The position numbers and the translations under genes are program-made. Below, piece by piece: positions 33,925 to 42,818 of a stretch of 64,000 nt of DNA. Source of the DNA: Gallionella sp. (GTDB taxonomy: Bacteria > Pseudomonadota > Gammaproteobacteria > Burkholderiales > Gallionellaceae); assembly GCA_028710565.1 (NCBI GenBank), contig JAQTTV010000002.1:1-64000 (forward strand), written 5' to 3'. Within the stretch, counting starts at the first letter, position 1. Each line of letters opens with the position of its first letter. The notes under the pieces are model-generated. The model worked only from the letters and a program-made list of their open reading frames with translations, ran no database searches and was not told where the DNA came from.

Positions 33925-34658
33925 GCCATCCCAACGATATTCCCTTCAATGCGCTGAATTTTTACCTGACTTCACCCTACGAATGCAGCTATTTGGCGAC
34001 ACAAGAGGCTCGTTCCCAAGTCGCCACACCCTCGATTTTGATAGATGGGGCAATCTATTCGCAACTGGTGCACCATGGATTTAGACGGAGTGGTACGCAT
34101 ACGTATCGCCCGTTGTGTGATGGTTGCCAGGCGTGCATTCCTTTGCGCATAGTCGTGTCATCTTTTAAACCCAATCGAACCCAACGGCGGGTTTGGAAAC
34201 GCTATACGCACATGGAAGTGCGTGCGCACAAGCTGCAAGACACGCCAGAATATTACGAATTGTATCAACGCTATCAACACGCCCGTCACGCAGGCGGCGG
34301 CATGGATAATGATGATTACGAATCTTATCAACATTTCTTGCTGGAAAGTCATGTGGATTCGGTGCTGGTGACATTTCGGGAGCAAGGTGTGCTGCGCATG
34401 GTGAGTGTGGTCGATGCGCTGAGCGATGGTTTGTCAGCTGTCTATACATTTTTCGATCCTGATGTGCCGAATAGCAGCTTCGGCGTGTATAACGTGTTGT
34501 GGCAAATTGAGTTGTGTCGCCAATTGCAGCTGGATTATGTGTACTTAGGCTATTGGATTGAGAATAGTCGCAAAATGGCATACAAAACCCAGTATCAACC
34601 TTCGGAAGGGCTGTTTGAAGGGGCTTGGCGCACAATTGATCGAGCCGATCACGCGTAA
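33921..34658 (+). CDS. bpt: Bpt/Ate-like aspartate/glutamate leucyltransferase
   Basis: The 245-residue protein matches bacterial Bpt (annotated as arginyltransferase homologue). The N-terminal cysteine pair is in YECSYL, then SGTHTYRPLCDGCQACIPLR and RTQRRVWKR, and later YLGYWIENSRKMAYK. Bpt adds Leu to N-terminal Asp/Glu, widening the N-degron pathway. It overlaps aat by ATGA, so both N-degron transferases come from one operon, which is the common arrangement in gammaproteobacteria. Confidence 0.94.
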   Translation: MSHPNDIPFNALNFYLTSPYECSYLATQEARSQVATPSILIDGAIYSQLVHHGFRRSGTHTYRPLCDGCQACIPLRIVVSSFKPNRTQRRVWKRYTHMEVRAHKLQDTPEYYELYQRYQHARHAGGGMDNDDYESYQHFLLESHVDSVLVTFREQGVLRMVSVVDALSDGLSAVYTFFDPDVPNSSFGVYNVLWQIELCRQLQLDYVYLGYWIENSRKMAYKTQYQPSEGLFEGAWRTIDRADHA

Positions 34659-34697
34659 CGGGTAAAATCCCGATCTCAACAAATCAAGGAATTCACC

Positions 34698-35591
34698 ATG
34701 AAAACCCGTTTGGCCATTTTTGTCGCCGCTTTGTTGCTTTTGCCGCTTATTGGCATCTGGCTCACTGGAGCAGATATTGAGCAAGGATTAAGCGGAGAAG
34801 TGAATCCCCCCGCCTTGCTGCTCACCACGTTGATGCTGGCGGGTTATATCGTTTGGATGAACTTTCTGTTGAGACGTTATACCGAAAACAACCTGCTGAA
34901 CTTACAGCGGAATTTCTTTTGGGCAATGGCGGCGACCAGCGCAGCATTAGGCTGGTTGCTGGTTTACCTGAATGGTTACGTCGCCAGTTGGGGGACGCAA
35001 TCCGTTCATCCTGTGGTGGCATTGCTACTCTTTACGCCACTTTTTGCCTTGCTCGCGCCCGCCGTGTTAATCACGCGCGCTGTGCTGGGCGCGATGCCAA
35101 ATTTTCTCAAACGCCTAGCGGCGGGCATCCCCGTCCCCGCGCTCAAACACGAAGCACAAGTGTTGCTATGGTTTATCCTGGGCGCATTTGGTTTGTTAGC
35201 AGGGGCAGCATGGGTCGATAAGCTGTTTTGGCTGTATTGGAGCGCGCCATTGTTGTTGCTTATTGCCTTGCAAGGCTTGTGGCATGAAGGCAGTATTTTT
35301 TCAGGTTTGCCCACAGGCGACTGGGGGCGAGTGGTCTGTAGCGCACTGGCAGGTACGATTGTAGGTAATTTTGTTGCCATCCTTTATCAAAACAATGGCG
35401 GCATTTTGGCGATCAATTTGCCGCACCCCATGGTGGGTCAGCTGGGTTATATTTTGTTTGGCTGGCTGTGCGTGCAATTGGGCGATGTCATCGCCGAGTT
35501 TTGGCGCGGCAAACAACGCTCGGATTTATTCCCCGCCAAGAAAAAATTCCCCATTCCTGTGGTGGTCGAAAAAACAGGCTGCCGCAAATAA
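34698..35591 (+). CDS. Hypothetical multi-pass membrane protein
   Basis: The 297-residue protein has about eight hydrophobic segments (starting KTRLAIFVAALLLLPLIGIW) and a basic C-terminal tail (SDLFPAKKKFPIPVVVEK). There is no lipobox or catalytic motif, and I do not recognise the family. CAAGGAATTCACC precedes ATG 34698. It lies 39 bp after bpt and 58 bp before pyrD in the same orientation, so it may belong to the same transcript. Confidence 0.65.
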   Translation: MKTRLAIFVAALLLLPLIGIWLTGADIEQGLSGEVNPPALLLTTLMLAGYIVWMNFLLRRYTENNLLNLQRNFFWAMAATSAALGWLLVYLNGYVASWGTQSVHPVVALLLFTPLFALLAPAVLITRAVLGAMPNFLKRLAAGIPVPALKHEAQVLLWFILGAFGLLAGAAWVDKLFWLYWSAPLLLLIALQGLWHEGSIFSGLPTGDWGRVVCSALAGTIVGNFVAILYQNNGGILAINLPHPMVGQLGYILFGWLCVQLGDVIAEFWRGKQRSDLFPAKKKFPIPVVVEKTGCRK

Positions 35592-35649
35592 TCTCACGCC
35601 CTTGTCTAGCTTAAGGGCATGAAAAATCAACTTTTACTGCTAACAAATT

Positions 35650-36666
35650 ATGTATAACTTACTACGCCCCGCCCTGTTTACACTGGATCCTGAAACCGCG
35701 CATCACTTGACTTTACAGGGTCTGAATTTGGCACATTCTCTGGGACTGAGCGGACTGGTGGGCGCGAACCCCGCACCGAATCCTCGCACGGTGATGGGCA
35801 TCCACTTTCCCAACCCTGTAGGGCTGGCGGCAGGATTAGACAAAAATGGTGAGTGCATCAATGGGCTGGCGGCACTGGGCTTTGGTTTTATTGAGATCGG
35901 CACGATCACGCCCTTGCCTCAGCTTGGCAACCCGCAACCGCGTCTGTTCCGCTTGCCTCAAGCGAACGCCATCATCAATCGTATGGGCTTCAATAATGAA
36001 GGCGTGGATGCCTTGTTGGCCAATGTGCAACGCGCTCAGTTTAAAGGGGTGTTGGGGATTAACATTGGCAAAAATGCCCTCACGCCGATTGAGCGTGCCG
36101 CCGATGATTACCTAATTTGTTTGCGCAAAGTCTATGCTCATGCCAGTTATGTGACGATCAATATTTCTTCACCTAACACTAAAAATCTACGTCAGTTGCA
36201 GGATGAAGAAGCCTTGAATATGTTGTTGATACAGCTTAAAGCGGAACAAGCAAAGCTGGCGGATCAACATGGCAAATATGTGCCGATTGCATTGAAAATC
36301 GCACCCGACATGGAAAGTGAACAAATTAACCATATCGCACGTTTGTTGATGCAACACGAGCTGGATGGTGTGATCGCCACCAACACCACCTTGTCACGCG
36401 TGGGGGTAGAAAATTTGCCGCATGGGGCAGAAACAGGGGGACTGAGCGGCGCGCCAGTACGCGACAAATCTACGGCGGTGATACGTCAATTGGCCAATGA
36501 AATACAAGGCGCATTGCCCATTATCGGCGTGGGTGGGATATTAAATGGCGCGGATGCAGTGGAAAAGATTCAAGCGGGTGCGAGTTTGGTGCAAGTCTAC
36601 AGTGGGTTAATTTATCGCGGTGGCGAGCTGGTGCAGGAGTGTTGCGACGCAATTGCGGCGATGTAG
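35650..36666 (+). CDS. pyrD: Dihydroorotate dehydrogenase (quinone), class 2
   Basis: The 338-residue class 2 enzyme has an N-terminal amphipathic membrane-associating helix ([20 protein letters not shown]), FMN-barrel motifs ([21 protein letters not shown]), the catalytic-loop Ser in [12 protein letters not shown] and C-terminal phosphate-binding segments ([30 protein letters not shown]). It oxidises dihydroorotate to orotate in pyrimidine synthesis, passing electrons to quinone. Convergent to yacG with a 13-bp gap. Confidence 0.96.
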   Translation: MYNLLRPALFTLDPETAHHLTLQGLNLAHSLGLSGLVGANPAPNPRTVMGIHFPNPVGLAAGLDKNGECINGLAALGFGFIEIGTITPLPQLGNPQPRLFRLPQANAIINRMGFNNEGVDALLANVQRAQFKGVLGINIGKNALTPIERAADDYLICLRKVYAHASYVTINISSPNTKNLRQLQDEEALNMLLIQLKAEQAKLADQHGKYVPIALKIAPDMESEQINHIARLLMQHELDGVIATNTTLSRVGVENLPHGAETGGLSGAPVRDKSTAVIRQLANEIQGALPIIGVGGILNGADAVEKIQAGASLVQVYSGLIYRGGELVQECCDAIAAM

Positions 36667-36679
36667 TCGGGATTTTTAA

Positions 36680-36874
36680 CTAATGGGTGCGCTGAACGGG
36701 GGACTGAAAATCTTGCTCTTCTTCCGCCACGGCAACGCGATAGTCTTCATTTGCCCATTTTCCCAAATCAATCATTTTGCAACGTTCGCAACAAAAAGGA
36801 CGGTAGGGATTGGTCGTGTCGTAAGCGTGTGCTTTGCCGCAGTGCGGGCAAGTGACGATGGGAGCAGAGGCCAT
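36680..36874 (-). CDS. yacG: DNA gyrase inhibitor / zinc-ribbon protein YacG
   Basis: The 64-residue protein has the YacG four-cysteine zinc site (CPHCGKAH ... FCCERCKMIDLGKWANEDY). YacG binds GyrB and blocks DNA binding by gyrase. I use ATG 36874 because it overlaps the zapD stop (TAATG), the same coupled arrangement seen at the coaE/pilD junction. The last gene of the pilD-coaE-zapD-yacG group. Confidence 0.93.
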   Translation of the reverse strand: MASAPIVTCPHCGKAHAYDTTNPYRPFCCERCKMIDLGKWANEDYRVAVAEEEQDFQSPVQRTH

Positions 36875-37632
36875 TAACTTAAGCTGCAAAAAGTGAGTTC
36901 AAACGGAATATCCTGCTGATATAAAGAAGGCTTGGTGGCGTAATCGGCAACCAAAAAACGAATATTCAGGGCGTATTTGTTTGCACCGACCTCAGGCACA
37001 CAGGGGTATTCCCGACTAATCGCGAGACGCAACATTTGCGTGCCTTTCCCACCCTGCATTTGCTGAAAATTACCTTTGTGGGCGATAAATTTCATTGATT
37101 TCCCCTCGGCACGCAACAATCTCAGGGCAATACTGATACCGACATGTATTGGGAGCATGGGCGCAAGCCAAGCTTCTAAATCTGCACGACGGATCGCCGC
37201 ATCTTGTTGTAGCCAATAGTGATAGGAAGGCAGGTCAAATTCACACGTTCCTCCTGGCATGCTGGCACGCTGCTTGATTACCATCAGCCATTCATTTTTG
37301 CGCAAATGCTGCCCCACTTTGCCAAGAAGAGCCAACAACTCTGCCGATGCCTGCTCTAATTCGAGCAGTACGCTTTCCCCGCCAGATTTAACGGCAACTT
37401 GATTGTCGCATCGTATCGTGAGAGTGCGTTTTTGACGTTCAAGCTCCTGCAACAGCTCTGACTTCAAATCTGCGCGACTGCTGGCTTCCAGAATTTCAAA
37501 CAATGTTGTGAGCGCATCGTGATGATCGATCCCCTCTTCTTGCGCCATAAAATGGAAAATTCGCCCGAATAAATCCTCAAGCCGCAACCATGTGCGCACT
37601 TTTTCATTGAGGGGAAATTCGTAGTTAATCAT
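36874..37632 (-). CDS. zapD: Cell division protein ZapD
   Basis: The 252-residue protein opens YEFPLNEKVRTWLRLEDLFG, the ZapD/YacF signature, and is helical in its N-terminal half and beta-rich in the C-terminal half (RADLEAWLAPMLPIHVGISI). ZapD crosslinks FtsZ filaments at the Z-ring. Position between coaE and yacG is the conserved gammaproteobacterial order. The gap of 73 bp to coaE has no clear terminator. Confidence 0.94.
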   Translation of the reverse strand: MINYEFPLNEKVRTWLRLEDLFGRIFHFMAQEEGIDHHDALTTLFEILEASSRADLKSELLQELERQKRTLTIRCDNQVAVKSGGESVLLELEQASAELLALLGKVGQHLRKNEWLMVIKQRASMPGGTCEFDLPSYHYWLQQDAAIRRADLEAWLAPMLPIHVGISIALRLLRAEGKSMKFIAHKGNFQQMQGGKGTQMLRLAISREYPCVPEVGANKYALNIRFLVADYATKPSLYQQDIPFELTFCSLS

Positions 37633-37705
37633 GTTGTAATAATGGCGAAATTAGGCACTATTTGAAAATCAAAGGGCATTAAGATATTTGAAATATATGT
37701 CCAAG

Positions 37706-38323
37706 TCAATGTTTGTTTTTTTGCGCTAACGTGACATAGACTTGATGTCGATATTTTACTGCATTTTCAAGTTGTTCCATCCCTGTTGTATTGTCAATGA
37801 GATCGTCTGCTAGACGAATCTTTTCAGCGCGAGGCATTTGTTGCGCAATAATCGCCTGCACCTCAGCTTCACTGAGCTGGCTGCGCAGCATGGTGCGTTG
37901 AATTTGCAATGATTCTGGGCAGTCCACCACCAGTGTGCGCCGCACCAACTGCTGAAAAATCGGCTGCTCAAACAAGAGTGGCGCCACTAACAAGGTATAG
38001 GGTTGTGATGCGCACGCGACTAATTGCCTACGCACTTCAGTGAAAATGAGCGGATGTATCAGTCCCTCCAACTCCTGTTTCGCAATTGGATCCGAAAAAA
38101 TGAGCGTGCGCATCTTTTCGCGATTTAATGCGCCCTCCGCGTTTAGATAGTCATCGCCAAAGCGCGCTGCAATCAACGGAACTGCCGCTCCATGGGTGCG
38201 GGTGAGCTCGTGAGCAATAATATCGGCATCCACGATTCCCGCACCTAGATCAGCAAATAGTCTAGCCACGGTGCTTTTGCCGCTACCAATGCCCCCCGTC
38301 AAACCAATGCACAACGCAGGCAT
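37706..38323 (-). CDS. coaE: Dephospho-CoA kinase
   Basis: The 205-residue enzyme starts MPALCIGLTGGIGSGKSTVA with a P-loop at residues 10-17. It also has the family's DADIIAHELT and DCPESLQIQRTM...QMPRAEKIRLADDLIDN segments. It phosphorylates dephospho-CoA in the last step of CoA synthesis. ATG 38323 overlaps the pilD stop (TAATG); longer upstream readings lie inside pilD and are not used. Confidence 0.96.
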   Translation of the reverse strand: MPALCIGLTGGIGSGKSTVARLFADLGAGIVDADIIAHELTRTHGAAVPLIAARFGDDYLNAEGALNREKMRTLIFSDPIAKQELEGLIHPLIFTEVRRQLVACASQPYTLLVAPLLFEQPIFQQLVRRTLVVDCPESLQIQRTMLRSQLSEAEVQAIIAQQMPRAEKIRLADDLIDNTTGMEQLENAVKYRHQVYVTLAQKNKH

Positions 38324-39192
38324 TATGGGACAGCGGCAATTTGCAGATAACTTTGCGTAATGGTTTGCCCCCAAAAGAGCGCGATCAGACCGCCACCAGC
38401 CAGATAGGGACCAAAAGGAATGGGCACTTCGCTGCCTTTTTTGCACGTAACCATCATGGTAATACCCACCACGGCACCAACCACCGAAGAGGATAAAATA
38501 ATCAGCGGTAACATTTGCCAGCCCAGCCAAGCACCCAAGGCAGCCAACAGTTTAAAGTCACCGTACCCCATGCCTTCTTTATTGCGTATCAACTTAAACA
38601 ACCAGTAAACGCTCCACAAGGATAAATAGCCGAACACTGCGCCCATCACGGCACTGCTGAGAGATGTATAGGTGTGATAAGTATTGAATAACAATCCTAA
38701 CCACAACAAAGGCAAGGTGATGTCATCGGGCAATAATTGGGTGTCAATATCTATCGCCGTTAAGGCCAGCAATGCCCAGATCAGCGCAATGGCACCGACC
38801 GCCCCCCAGCCAAAACCAAAGTGTACGGCGGCATAGCAAGACAACGCACCACTGACCGCCTCGATAATAGGATAGCGGGGTGAAATACGCGCACCGCATC
38901 CTTTGCATTTTCCGCGTAGCAACATATAGCTCAAAATGGGGATATTTTCCCATGCGCGAATACGATGGTTGCAATGCGGACAAGCTGAATGTGGAAATAC
39001 CAAGTTGTACTTTTCAGGTTCATCCACAGCTTCGCCACGCAATTCAGCACATTGCTGTTGCCAGCCACGCTCCATGATCTTGGGCAGACGATGAATGACA
39101 ACATTGAGAAAACTGCCGACAAGCAAGCCCACGATCAAACACACTACATAAAATGCGGGGGGGATAGCCTCTAAAAGTTGAAGAAAACTCAT
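38323..39192 (-). CDS. pilD: Prepilin peptidase / N-methyltransferase PilD
   Basis: The 289-residue A24-family membrane protease has the methyltransferase-domain four-cysteine zinc site (CPHCNHRI ... CKGCGARIS, residues ~72-107) and the two catalytic Asp regions (DIDTQLLPDDI near 150 and MGYGDFKLL near 210, the G-x-G-D motif). It cleaves and methylates type IV pilin and type II pseudopilin leaders. Ribosome site before ATG 39192 is weak and the leader holds TTTTACC tandem repeats. Confidence 0.95.
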   Translation of the reverse strand: MSFLQLLEAIPPAFYVVCLIVGLLVGSFLNVVIHRLPKIMERGWQQQCAELRGEAVDEPEKYNLVFPHSACPHCNHRIRAWENIPILSYMLLRGKCKGCGARISPRYPIIEAVSGALSCYAAVHFGFGWGAVGAIALIWALLALTAIDIDTQLLPDDITLPLLWLGLLFNTYHTYTSLSSAVMGAVFGYLSLWSVYWLFKLIRNKEGMGYGDFKLLAALGAWLGWQMLPLIILSSSVVGAVVGITMMVTCKKGSEVPIPFGPYLAGGGLIALFWGQTITQSYLQIAAVP

Positions 39193-39202
39193 GGTTTATT
39201 TT

Positions 39203-39240
39203 CGGTAAAGGTAAAAGGTAAAAGGTAAAAAAAGTAAAGG
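39203..39240. repeat. Tandem GGTAAAA-type repeat in the pilD leader
   Basis: About four tandem or near-tandem units of GGTAAAA(A) lie 11-48 bp before the pilD start, TTTTACC on the coding strand. This could vary in copy number and sits where the ribosome or promoter spacing would be affected. No regulatory effect can be shown from sequence. Confidence 0.55.
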
Positions 39241-39295
39241 TGGCGATACATTCCACCTTTTACGTACTAGCGGTGCTGAAAATACTAAGGAGTTA

Positions 39296-39390
39296 CTGAT
39301 TTATTCGTCATTCCGACGAAGGTCGGAATCCAGTCCATTGATACAAAAGTGTTTTTGCTTCAGCAAAAAATACTAAACCGAATAAATCAG
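39296..39390. repeat. 95-bp MITE-like repeat
   Basis: CTGATTTATTCG at 39296 is matched by CGAATAAATCAG ending at 39390. Inside is the hairpin ATTCCGACGAAGGTCGGAAT. The left end is shared with the repeat that broke the HigB-type gene at 31849. Confidence 0.7.
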
Positions 39391-39523
39391 CACATCCCTA
39401 ACTGTACCCATTGAGAAGTGTGAATAGATAAGGGGAAGTGGAAAGCACTCACCCCTCGTTAGAAGAGGTGATTTTACCCTTAATCCATTCCCTCTTCTCC
39501 CTTCACCATAATTTAGGGAGATG

Positions 39524-39654
39524 CTGATTAAATCCGTTCGCCCTGAGCCGTGAGCTTGTCGAACGGTCGAAGGTGAACGCATTTAATTATATGATTTCAT
39601 TGAATCTTCCATTCATGGTTCGACAAGCTCACTAAGAACGGAAGATTTAATCAG
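39524..39654. repeat. 131-bp palindromic repeat
   Basis: The outer arms CTGATTAAATC / GATTTAATCAG and the inner perfect 15-bp arms GTGAGCTTGTCGAAC / GTTCGACAAGCTCAC make a long imperfect palindrome directly after pilC. The whole 39193-39661 gap holds these repeats and no gene. Confidence 0.75.
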
Positions 39655-39661
39655 TGCCTCC

Positions 39662-40888
39662 TTAGATCGCTTCGCCCATCTTGAAGATTGGCAAATACAT
39701 CGCCACGACCATGCCGCCAATCAACGTACCTAGCACCACCATAATGACAGGCTCCATCAGGCTGGACAAGGCCTCCACAGCATCATCTACTTCCGCTTCA
39801 AAAAAGTCAGCTACCTTACTGAGCATCGCATCCAACGACCCCGCTTCCTCGCCAATCGTCACCATTTGCAACACCATACTGGGAAAAACGCCTGTTTCCG
39901 TCATCGCGGAGGTGAGTGAATTACCATTCATCACTTCGCGTTGAATCTGTTTAGTCGCATCAAAATACACCACATTCCCTGCGGCCCCCGCAACCGAATC
40001 AAAGGCTTCCACCAGCGGTACACCTGCGGCGAACATGGTTGCCAAAGTACGACTCCAGCGCGCGATACTGGCTTTACGGATCAGTGTGCCAAAAACGGGC
40101 ATTTTCAACATAATTCTATCCATCGCATCCTGCATTTTTTTACTCCTCTTCCAAAAATAGAAAAAGGTGTAAATACTGCCGACCGTCCCGCCAATAATCA
40201 AATACCAGTATGCAACAAAATAATCAGAAATACCCATCAACACCAGCGTTGGTGTAGGTAAATTTGCCCCGAAGCTAGAAAATAACTCCTTAAAGGCAGG
40301 AATCACAAAAATCATAATCACCGCCGTAATGACGAACGCGACCACGATAATGGAGATTGGGTAAAAAAGCGCGGACTTGATCTTGCCTTTGATTGCTTGA
40401 ATCTTTTCCTGATAGGTCGCCAGACGATCAAGCAAGCTATCCAAAATACCTGCTGATTCCCCTGCGCCAATCAAGTTGCAATACAAGTCGTCAAAAAATA
40501 ACGGGTATTTCCTGAAGGCCTGTTGCAAACTGCTACCCGTTTCAACATCGGTTTTGATGTCAAATAAAAGTTTAGCAACCTTGGGGTTATCGTGCCCTTT
40601 TCCAACAATATCAAAAGCTTGCAGTAAAGGCACACCCGATTTCATCATGGTGGCAAGTTGTCGAGTAAATAACGAAATATCTTTGGCGGTGACTGCCGAG
40701 CCACCGCCCGTTTTTAATTTTTTGATTTTGACAACATTGACCCCGCTACGCCGCAAATTGGCACGTGCAATGGTTTCACTAATCGCACGCATCTCCCCCC
40801 TTGCATTCTTGCCTGTTTTATCTTTCCCTTCCCACAAGAAAGTAATTTCTTTGTTCTTTTTAACGGGAGGTTTTGCAGCAACAGCCAT
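39662..40888 (-). CDS. pilC: Type IV pilus inner-membrane platform protein PilC
   Basis: The 408-residue GspF/PilC-family protein has two homologous helical cytoplasmic domains (LFTRQLATMMKSGVPLLQAF near residue 75 and RWSRTLATMFAAGVPLVEAF near 280) and three membrane helices. It anchors the PilB/PilT motors to the pilus base. The usual neighbour pilB is not upstream: the next gene is the divergent EPS regulator. Between pilC and pilD lies a 470-bp repeat-filled gap, so the ordinary pilBCD operon has been split. Confidence 0.94.
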   Translation of the reverse strand: MAVAAKPPVKKNKEITFLWEGKDKTGKNARGEMRAISETIARANLRRSGVNVVKIKKLKTGGGSAVTAKDISLFTRQLATMMKSGVPLLQAFDIVGKGHDNPKVAKLLFDIKTDVETGSSLQQAFRKYPLFFDDLYCNLIGAGESAGILDSLLDRLATYQEKIQAIKGKIKSALFYPISIIVVAFVITAVIMIFVIPAFKELFSSFGANLPTPTLVLMGISDYFVAYWYLIIGGTVGSIYTFFYFWKRSKKMQDAMDRIMLKMPVFGTLIRKASIARWSRTLATMFAAGVPLVEAFDSVAGAAGNVVYFDATKQIQREVMNGNSLTSAMTETGVFPSMVLQMVTIGEEAGSLDAMLSKVADFFEAEVDDAVEALSSLMEPVIMVVLGTLIGGMVVAMYLPIFKMGEAI

Positions 40889-41050
40889 GATGTATCCCTT
40901 AGTGTCAACGTGAAAGTGTGCTGGGCATGATGCCGAGCTTTCGAATTATTGTAAAGCCGTTCTTCATGCGATTCAGCTCACGATGTTATAAACTTGACAG
41001 CAACTACCTTTCGCGGTTTCAATGCGCGTTCACTTTATGAACACGCCTCA

Positions 41051-41395
41051 ATGTTTAGCCATGCAACAAACTATGGTCTGCTGAAAATTCTAGCAGAAAA
41101 TCCAACACTTTCCCAAAGAGACCTTGCAAAACAACTGGGGCTTAGCCTGGGAAAGGTGAATTTCTGCTTGAACGCGCTTATTCGTCAAGGCTGTATTAAG
41201 GTCAACAATTTTCGGAGCAGTGACAATAAGCGAGCATATTCTTATTTTCTGACCCCAGAGGGGATGGAGGAAAAGGCGCGAGTGACCGTCGAGTTCCTCC
41301 AATGTAAGGTAGCAGAATATGAGCGGCTACGCATGGAAATAGCTGTATTAGAATACGAAGCACATATCAACAAGGGGCAGTGCAGTGAGCAATAG
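41051..41395 (+). CDS. MarR-type EPS-associated transcriptional regulator
   Basis: The 114-residue protein has a winged helix-turn-helix (LSQRDLAKQLGLSLGKVNFC, LNALIRQGCIKVNNFR) and a conserved tail with LTPEGMEEKARVTVEFLQCK. This is the MarR-like family (TIGR04176 type) found in front of exopolysaccharide loci. ATG 41051 aligns with the family start but lacks a ribosome site; a TTG at 40994 gives 19 more residues. It overlaps manC by 11 bases, so it is cotranscribed with the polysaccharide genes it probably controls. Confidence 0.83.
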   Translation: MFSHATNYGLLKILAENPTLSQRDLAKQLGLSLGKVNFCLNALIRQGCIKVNNFRSSDNKRAYSYFLTPEGMEEKARVTVEFLQCKVAEYERLRMEIAVLEYEAHINKGQCSEQ

Positions 41396-42794
41396 TCCAG
41401 TAAACGCTGTGATTTTGGCGGGGGGGGCGGGTAGTCGTTTGTGGCCATTGTCGCGCCAAGACTTGCCCAAGCAGTTTTTGGCATTGGATGGCGAATACTC
41501 GTTACTACAAACCACGATTAACCGACTTGCGCCGCTGATTGCAGCAGATAACGTACTCATTGTCACCCAAGAAACCCATGCCAAAGGTGAGTCGTATCAT
41601 GCCTTGCGCCCCTACCAAAGCTTATACGAGCCTGTCGGGCGCAATACCGCACCTGCAATTGCCTTGGCGGCCTCTTATTTGATGAGAAAAGGGGCGGATC
41701 CAATGATGGTTGTTCTACCCTCCGATCATATTATCAAAGACGAAGCACGCTTCCGCAGCCACTTACTTACGGCGATTGAAGCCGCACAAAATGGTCAACT
41801 CGTAACGTTCGGCATTCAGCCCACTCGCCCAGATACGGGCTTTGGTTATATTAAGACATTTGCTAAATCAGATGCTCCTGTGCAGACTGTTGAACGTTTT
41901 ACTGAGAAACCCGATCTCGCCACGGCAGAGCAATTTCTTCAAGAGGGCAATTACTACTGGAATTCGGGTATGTTTGTCTGGCGTGCCTCGGTCATCTTGG
42001 CTGAAATCCAGCGACACCTACCAGACGTTTATCAAATCATTCAGATGATTGTGCGCGACAGCAAAATCAATGGCGATTTTCAACAAGCCATTGAAAAACA
42101 CTTTGCATCATCGCCTTCCATCTCCATTGATTATGGTGTGTTAGAAAAATCTGATCGCGTGTCCCTCATCCCTTGTGATATTGGCTGGAATGACGTAGGA
42201 AGCTGGCAGGCGGTGCATGAAATTTCCCTTAAAGATGAGAATGACAATGCGCTACAAGGCAATGTCATTGCAATTGACTGCGCAAACAGCTTAATTCGTG
42301 CTGAGAAAAGACTGGTTGCTGCGATAGGTGTAGAGAACCTGTGCATTATTGAAACCGCCGATGCAATTCTAATTGCCAAGAATGACCAAACCCAACGCGT
42401 GCGCGAAGTGGTCGATACTTTGCAACAACGCGGCGCGACAGAACACGTTTATCATGCCAAAGTGAATCGCCCTTGGGGGAGCTATACCGTGTTGGAAGAA
42501 GACCCAGAAGGATTCAAACTCAAACGCATCGAAGTTGCACCTGGAGCGAGGTTGAGCTTGCAAAGCCATCAACATCGTTCAGAGCATTGGGTCGTGGTAT
42601 CAGGCGTGGCAACCGTCACCAACGGCGATGCAGTCATCACCGTGTATAAGAACCAAAGCACTTATATACCCATTGGGACAAAACATCGCCTAGAAAATCG
42701 CGGCACGGAGCCGCTACACATCGTCGAGATTCAAGTCGGCAGCTATGTGGGAGAAGACGATATTCAACGTTACGAAGATAATTACGGGCGATAA
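41385..42794 (+). CDS. manC: Mannose-1-phosphate guanylyltransferase / mannose-6-phosphate isomerase
   Basis: The 469-residue bifunctional type II enzyme has an N-terminal nucleotidyltransferase (AVILAGGAGSRLWPLSR, PKQFL) and a C-terminal cupin isomerase domain (VNRPWGSYTVLEE, LSLQSHQHRSEHWVVVSG, PIGTKHRLENRG). It supplies GDP-mannose. Start is GTG 41385 with AAGGGG upstream. A phosphomannomutase gene (manB) is not in the window and must be elsewhere. First structural gene of the polysaccharide operon. Confidence 0.95.
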   Translation: MSNSPVNAVILAGGAGSRLWPLSRQDLPKQFLALDGEYSLLQTTINRLAPLIAADNVLIVTQETHAKGESYHALRPYQSLYEPVGRNTAPAIALAASYLMRKGADPMMVVLPSDHIIKDEARFRSHLLTAIEAAQNGQLVTFGIQPTRPDTGFGYIKTFAKSDAPVQTVERFTEKPDLATAEQFLQEGNYYWNSGMFVWRASVILAEIQRHLPDVYQIIQMIVRDSKINGDFQQAIEKHFASSPSISIDYGVLEKSDRVSLIPCDIGWNDVGSWQAVHEISLKDENDNALQGNVIAIDCANSLIRAEKRLVAAIGVENLCIIETADAILIAKNDQTQRVREVVDTLQQRGATEHVYHAKVNRPWGSYTVLEEDPEGFKLKRIEVAPGARLSLQSHQHRSEHWVVVSGVATVTNGDAVITVYKNQSTYIPIGTKHRLENRGTEPLHIVEIQVGSYVGEDDIQRYEDNYGR

Positions 42795-42818
42795 GCTCAT
42801 TCGCAAAAGGAATACAGC

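Noticed and set aside
35595-35625. Terminator after the membrane protein gene
   Set aside because: GCCCTT/AAGGGC gives a weak six-base stem with no T-run.
40994-41050. TTG start for the EPS regulator
   Set aside because: It has no ribosome site and adds residues outside the family's usual start; TTGACA there could instead be a -35 box, but no good -10 follows.
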